Source of the DNA: an uncultured Bacteroidota bacterium
GTDB taxonomy: Bacteria > Bacteroidota > Bacteroidia > NS11-12g > UBA9320
Reading direction: 5' to 3'
Assembly: GCA_937124965.1 (NCBI GenBank)
Contig: CAKZLB010000032.1
Location: forward strand, 1 to 64,000
DNA length: 64,000 nucleotides
The position numbers and the translations under genes were made by a program. The notes below the pieces were generated by a model, which was given only the letters and a program-made list of their open reading frames with translations, had not been told where the DNA came from and did not search any database. Positions 36,216 through 43,756 of the stretch are shown here, piece after piece. Within the stretch, counting starts at the first letter, position 1, and each line of letters begins with the position of its first letter.

Positions 36216-36569
36216 ATGAACGCATTTATTGATTTAGAAGTTAGACGTCTTGAGTTTGAACAAACGTATGCTAAAAAATGGTATTACCGCTTACCGCGTC
36301 CTACTGAGCAAACAAGCATACCACTTCAGGGGTATTATAATGTGAATTACATTTCAAGAATCTTTGAAGGTTACATTTATGACCCTGAGTTAGTACCTTT
36401 TATTGACCCTGACATGCCTTCCGCTGGACGCGTCCTAGTTAGAGGCGACAGGTATTACTCGGAAATGAAAGAAAAAGTCACAATTATTTTTTACTCTGAC
36501 GGACATTATAGTTTTTTTCTAGAAGTGATAAATTATTCAGTTCAAGAACTTTTAAACAAGATTGGATGA
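36216..36569 (+). CDS. Hypothetical protein
   Basis: 117 residues, no family recognised. Polar and beta-like with several aromatic residues (WYYRLPRPTEQTSIPLQGYYNVNY, FYSDGHYSFFLEVI); no signal peptide or membrane helix. Its stop codon TGA is part of a repeat copy (GGATGATAGCAACG), so the gene ends inside the repeat. It is flanked by repeat copies on both sides, like a small cassette. Codon use is AT-rich like the neighbours. The start ATG follows a TAnnTTTG box. Confidence 0.5.
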   Translation: MNAFIDLEVRRLEFEQTYAKKWYYRLPRPTEQTSIPLQGYYNVNYISRIFEGYIYDPELVPFIDPDMPSAGRVLVRGDRYYSEMKEKVTIIFYSDGHYSFFLEVINYSVQELLNKIG

Positions 36570-36718
36570 TAGCAACGTTTCCTAATAGCTGTTTTAAGCC
36601 TGTTTCAAGCCCTTTGACGTTTGGAGACTGGATAAGTACTAACGGAGTGCTATTAGTTGAGTGACGGTAACTTGTGGCTATTATTGAATTAACTTTCAAG
36701 CCAGAGGTATGGCTGAAG

Positions 36719-36753
36719 AGGGGTTGTACTTCATCGTCGCAGCCCCTTTTTTT
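36719..36753 (+). terminator. Intrinsic terminator
   Basis: An 8-bp stem (AGGGGTTG with CAGCCCCT, one wobble pair) followed by seven T. It would end + strand transcription from the small genes before they meet the convergent lipoprotein gene. Confidence 0.75.
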
Positions 36754-36769
36754 ATGAAGTAGAAAAACG

Positions 36770-37528
36770 TCAATTAAAGTTAATTTCACTTCTAATTATT
36801 TCCAGTTCAGGGTTAAAATAAATAAATCCTTTTAACTCTTGTTTTGCCCCTTTGAGCAACGGGTTTTCGATAGTGTATTTGTTTATCCCTTTGAAATAAA
36901 TAGGAGTGCTTCCGTCGATATTGCTATATTTTGAGATACTGTCATTGTATGCCTTTATCGTATCAGAATACTGTATAGCTAAGTCCCAAAAATCCGCAGT
37001 TACATGATTTTTTTCATAACTCTCTGTTCTTTTATAGAACCATGCAAGGGTTTTTATCCAAAATGGGTCACTCTCTTTAAAGTTGTCATAGTTGCTGATT
37101 ATTGAATCCAGCCCATCAATATTATCTGCATAACTATTTATGAAGCTCGACAACCCATAGTTTTTCTTTGCAAAGGCAATGTAGTCTCCGTTCTCCTTGT
37201 GCCCATGTTCATTCTCAAAGTTTCTCAGCTGCTTCAGCTTACTAATAGAATTATAACTCTTTGTTAGGATTTGACAGTGGTCATGGTGAGGATAAATGTA
37301 ATATTCGAATCCAAGTATTGGTTCAATAATCCCGTTTGTTTTTCTCTTAAAAGAGTCATTTAATTCTGAAACCGTTAATGTATCAACCCATTGAAATGAT
37401 TGAGACTTATAATTGATTTCTAAACCCATCGCTTTAGATTTAAGATGTGTCTCTATTTTTTCTTCAATATCACTTTGACATGAAACTAAAGTTAGTGTGG
37501 CAATAAGAAAGATTAGTTTTGTTTTCAT
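36770..37528 (-). CDS. Hypothetical lipoprotein
   Basis: 252 residues. The signal ends in IATLTLVSCQSD, a clear lipobox. The mature part has no recognised domain; it contains repeated aromatic/charged stretches (FEYYIYPHHDHCQILTKS, DPFWIKTLAWFYKRTESYEKN). Its upstream region is the iteron-like repeat block at 37557-37690, so it may be controlled or replicated from there. It is the last gene in the - strand row of the element. Confidence 0.6.
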   Translation of the reverse strand: MKTKLIFLIATLTLVSCQSDIEEKIETHLKSKAMGLEINYKSQSFQWVDTLTVSELNDSFKRKTNGIIEPILGFEYYIYPHHDHCQILTKSYNSISKLKQLRNFENEHGHKENGDYIAFAKKNYGLSSFINSYADNIDGLDSIISNYDNFKESDPFWIKTLAWFYKRTESYEKNHVTADFWDLAIQYSDTIKAYNDSISKYSNIDGSTPIYFKGINKYTIENPLLKGAKQELKGFIYFNPELEIIRSEINFN

Positions 37529-37802
37529 AGTTCGAATATAAAGAAAGGTTCTTTTTTCCCGTGCGTAGTGGTAGGAGAAAAACCTTCGTGCATAATGATA
37601 CTGAATAAATCTTCGTGCGTAGTGACTTGTGAAAAATCTTCATGCGTGCGTGTGACCTACATAAAATCTTCGTTATCGTAATCACTCAAACATTTAAATG
37701 TTGCAAAACGGTAATAGTCTTTTTTTTACGTGTACGAAAACACTTCATAAGAATTGAAACTATCAAAACAAATTTCTTTTTTACGGGTGGGAAAACACTT
37801 CG
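37529..37802. repeat. Iteron-like direct repeats (27-bp period), candidate origin
   Basis: Four direct repeats start at 37557, 37584, 37611 and 37638, exactly 27 bp apart, then a partial one at 37668. The conserved part is CTTCGTGCGTAGTG with A-rich ends (GAAAAAT). Two further repeats of the form TTACGTGTACGAAAACACTTC and TTACGGGTGGGAAAACACTTC lie 55 bp apart (starting near 37726 and 37781). Such evenly phased repeats beside a RepA-like helicase and primase-like gene resemble plasmid replication iterons. A transcription regulator array is the alternative. Confidence 0.55.
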
Positions 37803-39152
37803 TCATTGTGTAACGATTAACACTTGTTTTAACTCATTCAATCGGTTTAGAAAGGGTAAAAATGTCAAATTCCCGTTGTTTGCGTTCACGGTGTTCAGGT
37901 GTTTTTCAATGAACAGTGAACAATCATTTACTGTGCTGCATTTATTCAGTTTCACGGGCTGGGTTGGCAGTTCTAAATTTGAAAAGTAGTTTTCCAGTTC
38001 TGCAATTGAATTGCTCCAGTTTTCGGGTTGTTCCTTTTTAGGTGGTTCAATTCGTTCAGTTTTGAATACCTCAACTTTGGCCAATGGTTCACAAGAGTGG
38101 GTTTCTTTTTCGTCTTGCTTTCTGAAAAGTCGCCAATCCTGTTGAATAAGATAGTCAGCAATGTCTTTGCCTTGTTCCTTGTCCTGCTGTGGTGCTAACT
38201 TTTCAAGTAAGTCTGAAACATGGAAGTAAGTACCCTGTAAACGCTGTTGTATTTCGGTTGCTTTATTGCTCCATAACTCAAAGGCTTTGCCGTCTTTTGA
38301 TAGATCAGGGAACAAATAAACATTCCGACCTTTCAACACTTCGCATTTGTCAATATTTAAGCTGCTCAAATTGTAGACAGCCAACCAAATAAAGTTTGTC
38401 GACTGTTCAGGGAAACCAAAATACAACGTGCCATAAATAGCCGTTTTAGGTGCTTCAACCAACGCAACTGGATTGTTTGGGTATCTTCTTAATAGGTGTT
38501 CGCCAAACAAACAGGAAACCTTTGTTTCGTTCTCATTGTATGCTTTCAACCATTCAGGCAATTGCTTATTTTTTCGGGTGTGGTGCTTTTCAATTATCGA
38601 GTGCAAAAAGTCTGTGCCTTTGGTGTGGTTTTGTTCGTCAAATTGTTTTACCTGTACGGCTCTTACATTATTCTTTACATCAATGAAAGGAAAAGTATTT
38701 CCCCCTGTACGGTATCCATTTTGTACCGTACCTAAATGATACAATGATATTACCTTTTCAATCTCCTTAACTTCAAAAGGAAATGCAACCCGAGCAAGTA
38801 AGTTCTGAATAAATACATTCTTTTCATATCCTGCACGGGTACGGTTAAATACATCAAACGGAATAAATGCCCTTTTGGGCTTGCTTACAGGTCTTTTTAT
38901 TCGTTTTGGTTGCTGTGGCTTCCATTCGGTTTTGTCGCCTTGCTCCTGCTCTCGAATTGCTTTTACATAACCGTCATCATAAGGGTTCACGAAATAACCG
39001 CATTTGCTTTCACGGTCGCAACGTCCGTATTGTTCGGGCAAATATTCGCCTGTTTGAGTATCAATGTATCTTACAAAGCGAGTTTTAGCACATTCAGGGC
39101 AATGGTATTTTTTGCTGCCTTTCTCAAGGGTGTATCTGTGTTCAGTATTCAT
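37803..39152 (-). CDS. Zinc-finger/Toprim primase-like protein (DUF6371 type)
   Basis: 449 residues. The N-terminus holds a zinc finger (YHCPECAKTRFVRY, then GRCDRESKCGYF; Cys 18, 21, 45, 51) like that of CHC2 primases. The middle (NPVALVEAPKTAIYGTLYFG, then KCEVLKGRNVYLFPDLSKDG) resembles a Toprim-type nucleotidyl transferase core (E and DxxxDG). It is probably a primase-related replication protein of mobile elements of Bacteroidota. The gene is 62 bases behind the helicase gene and on the same strand. The activity is inferred from the fold only. Confidence 0.7.
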   Translation of the reverse strand: MNTEHRYTLEKGSKKYHCPECAKTRFVRYIDTQTGEYLPEQYGRCDRESKCGYFVNPYDDGYVKAIREQEQGDKTEWKPQQPKRIKRPVSKPKRAFIPFDVFNRTRAGYEKNVFIQNLLARVAFPFEVKEIEKVISLYHLGTVQNGYRTGGNTFPFIDVKNNVRAVQVKQFDEQNHTKGTDFLHSIIEKHHTRKNKQLPEWLKAYNENETKVSCLFGEHLLRRYPNNPVALVEAPKTAIYGTLYFGFPEQSTNFIWLAVYNLSSLNIDKCEVLKGRNVYLFPDLSKDGKAFELWSNKATEIQQRLQGTYFHVSDLLEKLAPQQDKEQGKDIADYLIQQDWRLFRKQDEKETHSCEPLAKVEVFKTERIEPPKKEQPENWSNSIAELENYFSNLELPTQPVKLNKCSTVNDCSLFIEKHLNTVNANNGNLTFLPFLNRLNELKQVLIVTQ

Positions 39153-39214
39153 ATTTTTACTGTTTTAGTGTTCATAGTGTTCAGGTGTGAACATCGTGAA
39201 CGGTGTGAACGCTT

Positions 39215-40285
39215 TTACATTTTCAAATACTTATTTACTGCACCTAGCGAGATGTTTAATTGCTTAGCAATATCCCTTTGAGAAAACTTCTTTTCGCTTA
39301 ACTCCTTCGCCTGTTCAATTAGACTCTCACGGTCTTTTTCTGAATACTGTTTTAAGTGTTCCCGTTCTGCTCCTAAGTCCAAAAATTCAAATGATAAAAA
39401 ATTGAAAGTCTTATCTAATTGGCAAACAACTACGTTTTCAGTATCGTAAATCATGGCTGTATTTCGTGCTTTTACCTGCTTTATGTATCTCAGGCTTTTA
39501 TCCGAATTGCTTTGCCCAATAGCAAAACAACTATCAATGAAATTGTACAACATCTTACTGCCTCCCAAATCATTCTGTGTAATTGGTCGGCTCAAATCAC
39601 GTTTTGGTGTGTGGGCAAGTGCTAAGATTGAAAGGCTATATTTGCTCTTTAATTCCTTTAAATACTTCATAAGTGGCAAAGCATCTTTTGAGCGTTCCGT
39701 CTCATTCTTTAGATAGGTAATATTGTCAATGATCAAAACTTTTGACTGTGTTTCGATTATACATTGCTCCAATGATTGATTCAGATAATTTTCAAAAGAA
39801 ATTTCTGTTGGTATTTCTGCTTCAGGGTTTATTTCAATTCGCTTAAAATTGTCGTCAAACGAATAATGATTTTCAAACACCTTTTCTGTTTCACTTTTCA
39901 CAGAATATCTTACCTCAAATTGTTTGGCAGAAAGTTCAAAATCAAAGTATAACACTGGCTGTCTTTTTGCCTCAAGGTTAAACCCTCTTATTTGCTGACC
40001 CCTGCTTATGCTATCGGCATTTTGTACCGCTAAAATTGACTTGCCTAAATTGCTATCGGCAAACAGAATACATATTTCGTTTTCGTGCCAAAATTCGCCA
40101 AATAGCATTTCGGGTATTGGTGTGGTCATAGCTTGTTCCAACCATTCGTTTGCTGTTTTGACTTTAAATAGTCCTTTATCCTGCTTTTTTGCCTCCAGTT
40201 CTCGTTGAATTTCTTGGATATGGTCTGTAAACGTTTCAGGTTGCTGCAAGTCCGCAAACTGTGGGTTTATATTATTAGCCGTCAT
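39215..40285 (-). CDS. RepA-like helicase ATPase with C-terminal HTH
   Basis: 356 residues. A RecA-fold ATPase with Walker A ADSNLGKS (residues 76-83) and Walker B KVLIIDNITYLKNE, and the arginine-rich LALAHTPKRDLSRPITQNDLGGSK that is typical for the plasmid RepA/DnaB-like hexameric helicases. The C-terminus has an HTH (KFSQRDIAKQLNISLGAVNKYLKM). The protein would open or process DNA in element replication. It overlaps the 100-residue upstream gene by 4 bases and so is in its operon. Confidence 0.75.
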   Translation of the reverse strand: MTANNINPQFADLQQPETFTDHIQEIQRELEAKKQDKGLFKVKTANEWLEQAMTTPIPEMLFGEFWHENEICILFADSNLGKSILAVQNADSISRGQQIRGFNLEAKRQPVLYFDFELSAKQFEVRYSVKSETEKVFENHYSFDDNFKRIEINPEAEIPTEISFENYLNQSLEQCIIETQSKVLIIDNITYLKNETERSKDALPLMKYLKELKSKYSLSILALAHTPKRDLSRPITQNDLGGSKMLYNFIDSCFAIGQSNSDKSLRYIKQVKARNTAMIYDTENVVVCQLDKTFNFLSFEFLDLGAEREHLKQYSEKDRESLIEQAKELSEKKFSQRDIAKQLNISLGAVNKYLKM

Positions 40286-40584
40286 ATCCCAAAAAGATTT
40301 AATTGGTTATCAAAAGGGGCTCGCTCGGGGTTGGTGGTTAAATACCACGCTTTGAAACCTGTCTCTTTACATATCTTCTTTTCTATTTCCCAAAGTCGTC
40401 CTGCCTTTTCTAAATCTCGTTTGTATCTACAAATATTTTTCTGAGGTACTCCCGTTGCAGCAGCAACCATTGAAGCGGTTGCATTATGCTGTTGTAAGTA
40501 CAGAAATATGGTTTTCAACTGGCTATTAAAATCTGTATCTTTACCCTGTCTTTTATACAAAGGGTTGTTGTTAGTGCTTTCCAT
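40282..40584 (-). CDS. Small winged-helix-like DNA-binding protein
   Basis: 100 residues. The segment DFNSQLKTIFLYLQQHNATASMVAAATGVPQKNICRYKRDLEKAGRLW has the scheme of a helix-turn-helix with a C-terminal wing (tri-helix; ATGVPQKNICRYKRDLE as recognition helix). The rest shows no domain. It lies between the Xis-like and the helicase genes with 1- and 4-base overlaps; a role as repressor or loader is inference. Confidence 0.6.
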   Translation of the reverse strand: MESTNNNPLYKRQGKDTDFNSQLKTIFLYLQQHNATASMVAAATGVPQKNICRYKRDLEKAGRLWEIEKKICKETGFKAWYLTTNPERAPFDNQLNLFGI

Positions 40585-40937
40585 TACTTCAACCCTTTTT
40601 TATTGTTAGATAAATACGCTTCCGCTTTCTGCTCTATTTCAGCGTTTGATTTCTTGCGCCCTTGTTTTAACCATTCATCAATTTCAGACTTCAGGAAATA
40701 GACTTTTTTACCACGTTTATAGTGTGGTACTTCTTGACGAGAAATTTTACTGTACCAAGTGGGTTTTTTGCGCTTCTCAGGATCGTACTTTACAAGATCG
40801 TTGAGATCAAGCCATTGTTGAGATTGTTCTGTGGGTTCTACCTTTGTTGGTTGAATTTCTGCTTGTGCTTCTTTAATCCAACGTTTAAAAATTGGTTCTA
40901 ACTTAGATAAAGGCACGTTAAAGAATACTTGTTCCAT
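40584..40937 (-). CDS. MerR/Xis-like HTH protein, probable excisionase
   Basis: 117 residues. The central segment (WLDLNDLVKYDPEKRKKPTWYSKISRQEVPHYKRGKKVYFLKSEIDEWL) is the 'helix-turn-helix domain, excisionase type' common on Bacteroidota elements: a small winged helix that directs integrase to excise. The N-terminus has ELEPIFKRWIKEA-like text. It is the first gene of the row with the helicase and starts 31 bases from an inverted repeat at 40968-40993, its likely operator. Confidence 0.65.
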   Translation of the reverse strand: MEQVFFNVPLSKLEPIFKRWIKEAQAEIQPTKVEPTEQSQQWLDLNDLVKYDPEKRKKPTWYSKISRQEVPHYKRGKKVYFLKSEIDEWLKQGRKKSNAEIEQKAEAYLSNNKKGLK

Positions 40938-40967
40938 TTGTAAATGTTTTTCTGCAAATACAAAAGG

Positions 40968-40993
40968 TGTAACCCCTCAGGTAACTGGTTACA
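40968..40993. promoter_or_regulatory. Inverted repeat, possible operator of the Xis-helicase operon
   Basis: TGTAACC (40968-40974) and GGTTACA (40987-40993) form a perfect 7-bp inverted repeat with 12 bases between, upstream of the Xis-like gene. It resembles a dimer binding site. The first arm has TGTAAC in common with the TGTAACAC arm repeats of the element ends. Confidence 0.45.
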
Positions 40994-41016
40994 GTTTAAA
41001 AGATAAACGTAAACAC

Positions 41017-42267
41017 TTAGTATTCAGGGTTATTTTCATTTAAAAAAATTATATCGTTCTCAACTTTAGTAACCGTCTGTTTGTAGTTTTTGCTAAGAAA
41101 TGGCATAATCAATTCAAGTTTATTAATCGGGTAATTGTTCATCACGTTTATACGTCTCTTAGCCTCATAATACTCAACTTTGAAATTTTTAGAACTTGTA
41201 TGGATTTTGTGTTTACTCATAAAGTCCAAAATTCTATTCAATACTGTTTTTGCATTTGAGGTCAATTTTGTCTCTTCTGCATAATAAAATATGGTTGCCC
41301 ATTCAAGTACACTAAACTGTGTTTCATTTTCAATTTTTTGAATCGCATTTGTTAAGTATGTCTTTGCAAATTGTAGTTGCGTCCCGACAAAAGGAAAAAG
41401 TTTGTTTTGCATGGCTTTGAAGTCAGGGAAGGTTTCTATTTTATTGGTTCGCGAATTGACCTTGTTATAAGTAGGAATTTCCAAACCTACTTCAATACAT
41501 TTATTTTGAACCGCCTCTATAATCGTCTCATTAAATACCATATTCTCAAAAACCTCTAACTCAAAAAGAGCTTTTTCGGTAAACTCCTTTTCAAAGTTGT
41601 TGGTTAAACCTTTAAGATAGTTCATTACCTCAATATCAGAAATCTCTGTGTTGGATTCCTCGTTTAATTTAAAAACATAGCGTTTTAAGTCTATCCATTT
41701 TGATTCGTTAGCGGCAACATTTAACTGTTCTAATGTGCCTATTATCTTGTCATCATAGTCAACTAAAATTCTATGTCTCTCAATACTCTTAATGTTGCTA
41801 ATAGTTGATAAAAATTCTAGATAGCTTGTTTTCTCATTAATATGACTTGGTTCATTTGGGATGATTGTTTGTAAATGTTCTTCGTAAAATTCAACTAGAC
41901 AAATAGCACGATACGCTTTTAACATTTCAGCAGCTTCCTGCTCCATTGCCTTGCTAAAACTATTTTGGTTCAAGTAAATTTTAGCGTCTCCAGCATCATA
42001 CCATTCTTCGACAAAATACTCAACAATTGTGTCAATCGGATTTTCTCTAAATTTTTTTAGCGCAAAGGGTGTGGAATTGATAAAATTCAAATGATCGTCA
42101 ATCACTTTTTCAAGTGCTTCTATCTGTTTCTCATCGGTTCTATACGCCTTACCAATTTGCAGTCTATAACTTATTGACGCTGCATTTATTTGCCATTTTA
42201 GCACCTCTCGAACCCTTTCTTCAAATTCTATTTGCTCAGAACACTTTGATTTTTTTTTATGGTACAT
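41017..42267 (-). CDS. Hypothetical protein on the element
   Basis: 416 residues from the ATG at 42267; the open frame goes 16 codons further but there runs over the integrase stub in another frame and is rejected. Mostly helical and charged (EIEFEERVREVLKWQINAAS, QEAAEMLKAYRAICLVEFYEEHL). No domain recognised; a distant resemblance to RteC-like regulators is too weak to use. It starts 11 bases inside the remnant of a tyrosine recombinase and follows the intact integrase gene on the same strand. Confidence 0.55.
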   Translation of the reverse strand: MYHKKKSKCSEQIEFEERVREVLKWQINAASISYRLQIGKAYRTDEKQIEALEKVIDDHLNFINSTPFALKKFRENPIDTIVEYFVEEWYDAGDAKIYLNQNSFSKAMEQEAAEMLKAYRAICLVEFYEEHLQTIIPNEPSHINEKTSYLEFLSTISNIKSIERHRILVDYDDKIIGTLEQLNVAANESKWIDLKRYVFKLNEESNTEISDIEVMNYLKGLTNNFEKEFTEKALFELEVFENMVFNETIIEAVQNKCIEVGLEIPTYNKVNSRTNKIETFPDFKAMQNKLFPFVGTQLQFAKTYLTNAIQKIENETQFSVLEWATIFYYAEETKLTSNAKTVLNRILDFMSKHKIHTSSKNFKVEYYEAKRRINVMNNYPINKLELIMPFLSKNYKQTVTKVENDIIFLNENNPEY

Positions 42268-42377
42268 ACAAATCCAGTTTAATTTTACCCGTTGCCTTCC
42301 TTTTCGCTTCATCAACTACTTTGGCATAAATCTGTGTTGTTTTTAGGTTCTTATGTCCCAACATCTTTGAAACGGTT
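42257..42377 (-). pseudogene. C-terminal remnant of a second tyrosine recombinase
   Basis: Directly after the integrase stop, in another frame, about 38 codons read ...LTKTVSKMLGHKNLKTTQIYAKVVDEAK... to a TAA at 42257. This is the box II end of a tyrosine recombinase, with GHKNLKTTQIYA holding the second His and the catalytic Tyr. The rest of the gene is missing. It may be the result of recombination between two elements. Not expressed as a functional enzyme as it lacks the catalytic Arg-His-Arg. Confidence 0.75.
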
Positions 42378-43595
42378 TTAGTTAGCTTTCTTGAATGCTA
42401 TTAGTGAATCGGTCTTATCTTGTATTTGTTCGTTCTCGAAGCTATCTAAATAGCTTTCTGTAACACTCATTGAACTATGACCAAGTAGTTCGCTTATCAT
42501 TTCTGTTTGTACCCCTGAACGCTTTAATACCGTGGCAAAAGAATGCCTAGCAAAATACGTGGTGACGGTTTTATTTATTCCTTCTGCAATTGCAATTTTT
42601 TTGACGTATTTATTTATTTTTTTTGTTAGTTGTTTTCCAGCTTTTCTCATTTGCAAAGCGTCCATCTTATTACTGAAATGTGGGAATATGTAAGCATCTT
42701 TATTTAGAGAAGGAATGGACCACTTTTTTATTATTGTTAAACTATCTGCTTTTAAAGCAACAGTTATAGTTTTTTGTTCTTTGTTACTTCTTTCGGTTTT
42801 GGCTCTTTTATAAGTGAGAATATTTCCATCAATATTCTTCCATTTAAGTAAACATAAATCTTTGACGTTCATGCCGTTGGATAAGTACATAAATATCCAG
42901 TAATCTTTTGCCATTTCCATCGCGCTATTTTTAACCGCAACATGATTGTATATTTTACCTATTTCGTCAAGTGTTAACGCTTTTTTTGTGTTCTTACTTG
43001 TTGGTATGGTGTACTTACCCTTTCCAAATGGGTATGCTGATTTATCAATTACATGTTCATTATAAACCGCTCGAAGACTTCTTAAATAAATGCCAACTGT
43101 TGAAATACTTCGACCATTATCTGTCATCCATTTTTGATATTTCTTCAAAAACTTTGGTGTTATTTCGGCAAATGTTAGTCCTGACCTAAACTCCGAAATA
43201 CTATTTTTTGCACATTCATAACTTGAAGCTGTCCCAAGCCTATTTTCAAGTTTTAATTCGTCTATGTATTTGTCAAATGCAAATGATACGCTATTAGCCG
43301 TATTTCTATTCTCTAAAAATTTCTCCTGAAAAGCATCAAATGAAAAAATATGAAGATCTTTAATTACATCATTGGCTTTATTTTCAAAATACGAAATCTT
43401 CTTATTAAATTCTTTCTGCTCGTTGGTTTTCCGTTTGCCGAATAATGTTTGCTCAAATTCGGAAGGTGTTAAGTCTATTCCAGTAGAATAGTATTTGCGT
43501 TTGCGGTTATACGTGACTTTTATCTTAACTGAACAAAGTCCATTCTTTTTTGGTCTGATCGAATCTAAATAAACTGCTGTGTGGGCTTTTAACAT
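42378..43595 (-). CDS. Tyrosine recombinase (site-specific integrase)
   Basis: 405 residues with an N-terminal arm-binding domain (HTAVYLDSIRPKKNGLCSVKIKVTYNRKRKYYSTGIDL), a SAM-like core-binding domain and the catalytic domain. Motifs: YFARHSFATVLKRSG (Arg-His), LLGHSSMSVTESYL (His and Tyr). At box I, SNGMNVKDLCLLKW has Asn where most family members have the first Arg, a variant known in Bacteroidota integrases. It is adjacent to attR and points into the element, as expected for an island integrase. The recognised site is presumably the 49-bp tRNA core. Confidence 0.88.
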   Translation of the reverse strand: MLKAHTAVYLDSIRPKKNGLCSVKIKVTYNRKRKYYSTGIDLTPSEFEQTLFGKRKTNEQKEFNKKISYFENKANDVIKDLHIFSFDAFQEKFLENRNTANSVSFAFDKYIDELKLENRLGTASSYECAKNSISEFRSGLTFAEITPKFLKKYQKWMTDNGRSISTVGIYLRSLRAVYNEHVIDKSAYPFGKGKYTIPTSKNTKKALTLDEIGKIYNHVAVKNSAMEMAKDYWIFMYLSNGMNVKDLCLLKWKNIDGNILTYKRAKTERSNKEQKTITVALKADSLTIIKKWSIPSLNKDAYIFPHFSNKMDALQMRKAGKQLTKKINKYVKKIAIAEGINKTVTTYFARHSFATVLKRSGVQTEMISELLGHSSMSVTESYLDSFENEQIQDKTDSLIAFKKAN

Positions 43596-43611
43596 ATTGA
43601 CGAATAATTAT

Positions 43612-43641
43612 TGTAACACATTTGTAACACAAATGTAACAC
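43612..43641 (+). repeat. Putative integrase arm sites, right end
   Basis: Three direct repeats of TGTAACAC at 43612, 43623 and 43634, each 11 bp apart, just upstream of the integrase start codon and 116 bases from attR. The left end has two copies with the same spacing. Probably arm sites for the integrase and possibly for autoregulation of its gene. Confidence 0.65.
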
Positions 43642-43756
43642 AACAACACAAAATAAACCGCTATTAAATCGAACCCAATAAAGCCAAAACCGTTGTAAAC
43701 AAATGGTTCAAGTACTATTATTTATAAAATGGCTATTTGTTTGTTTTGTAGTTCAG

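Noticed and set aside
35091-36582. Repeats between small genes as integron attC sites.
   Set aside because: The copies do not have the GTTRRRY and RYYYAAC core boxes, do not show the long imperfect palindrome of attC, and no integron-type integrase with its extra domain is near. The tyrosine recombinase here is of the element type.
37557-37690. 27-bp repeats as a CRISPR array.
   Set aside because: The unit is repeated with no unique spacers of about 30 bases between repeats; the whole 27-bp unit is loosely conserved and no cas gene is present.
38189-39281. Several + strand open frames of 60-120 codons opposite the Toprim-like gene.
   Set aside because: They are in antiphase with a clearly coding - strand gene with zinc-finger and Toprim motifs and have no family features.
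42268-42315. Longer N-terminus of the 416-residue protein (start at 42315).
   Set aside because: These 16 codons overlap the recombinase stub read in another frame, and the basic residues are only the shifted reading of it; the ATG at 42267 is preferred.
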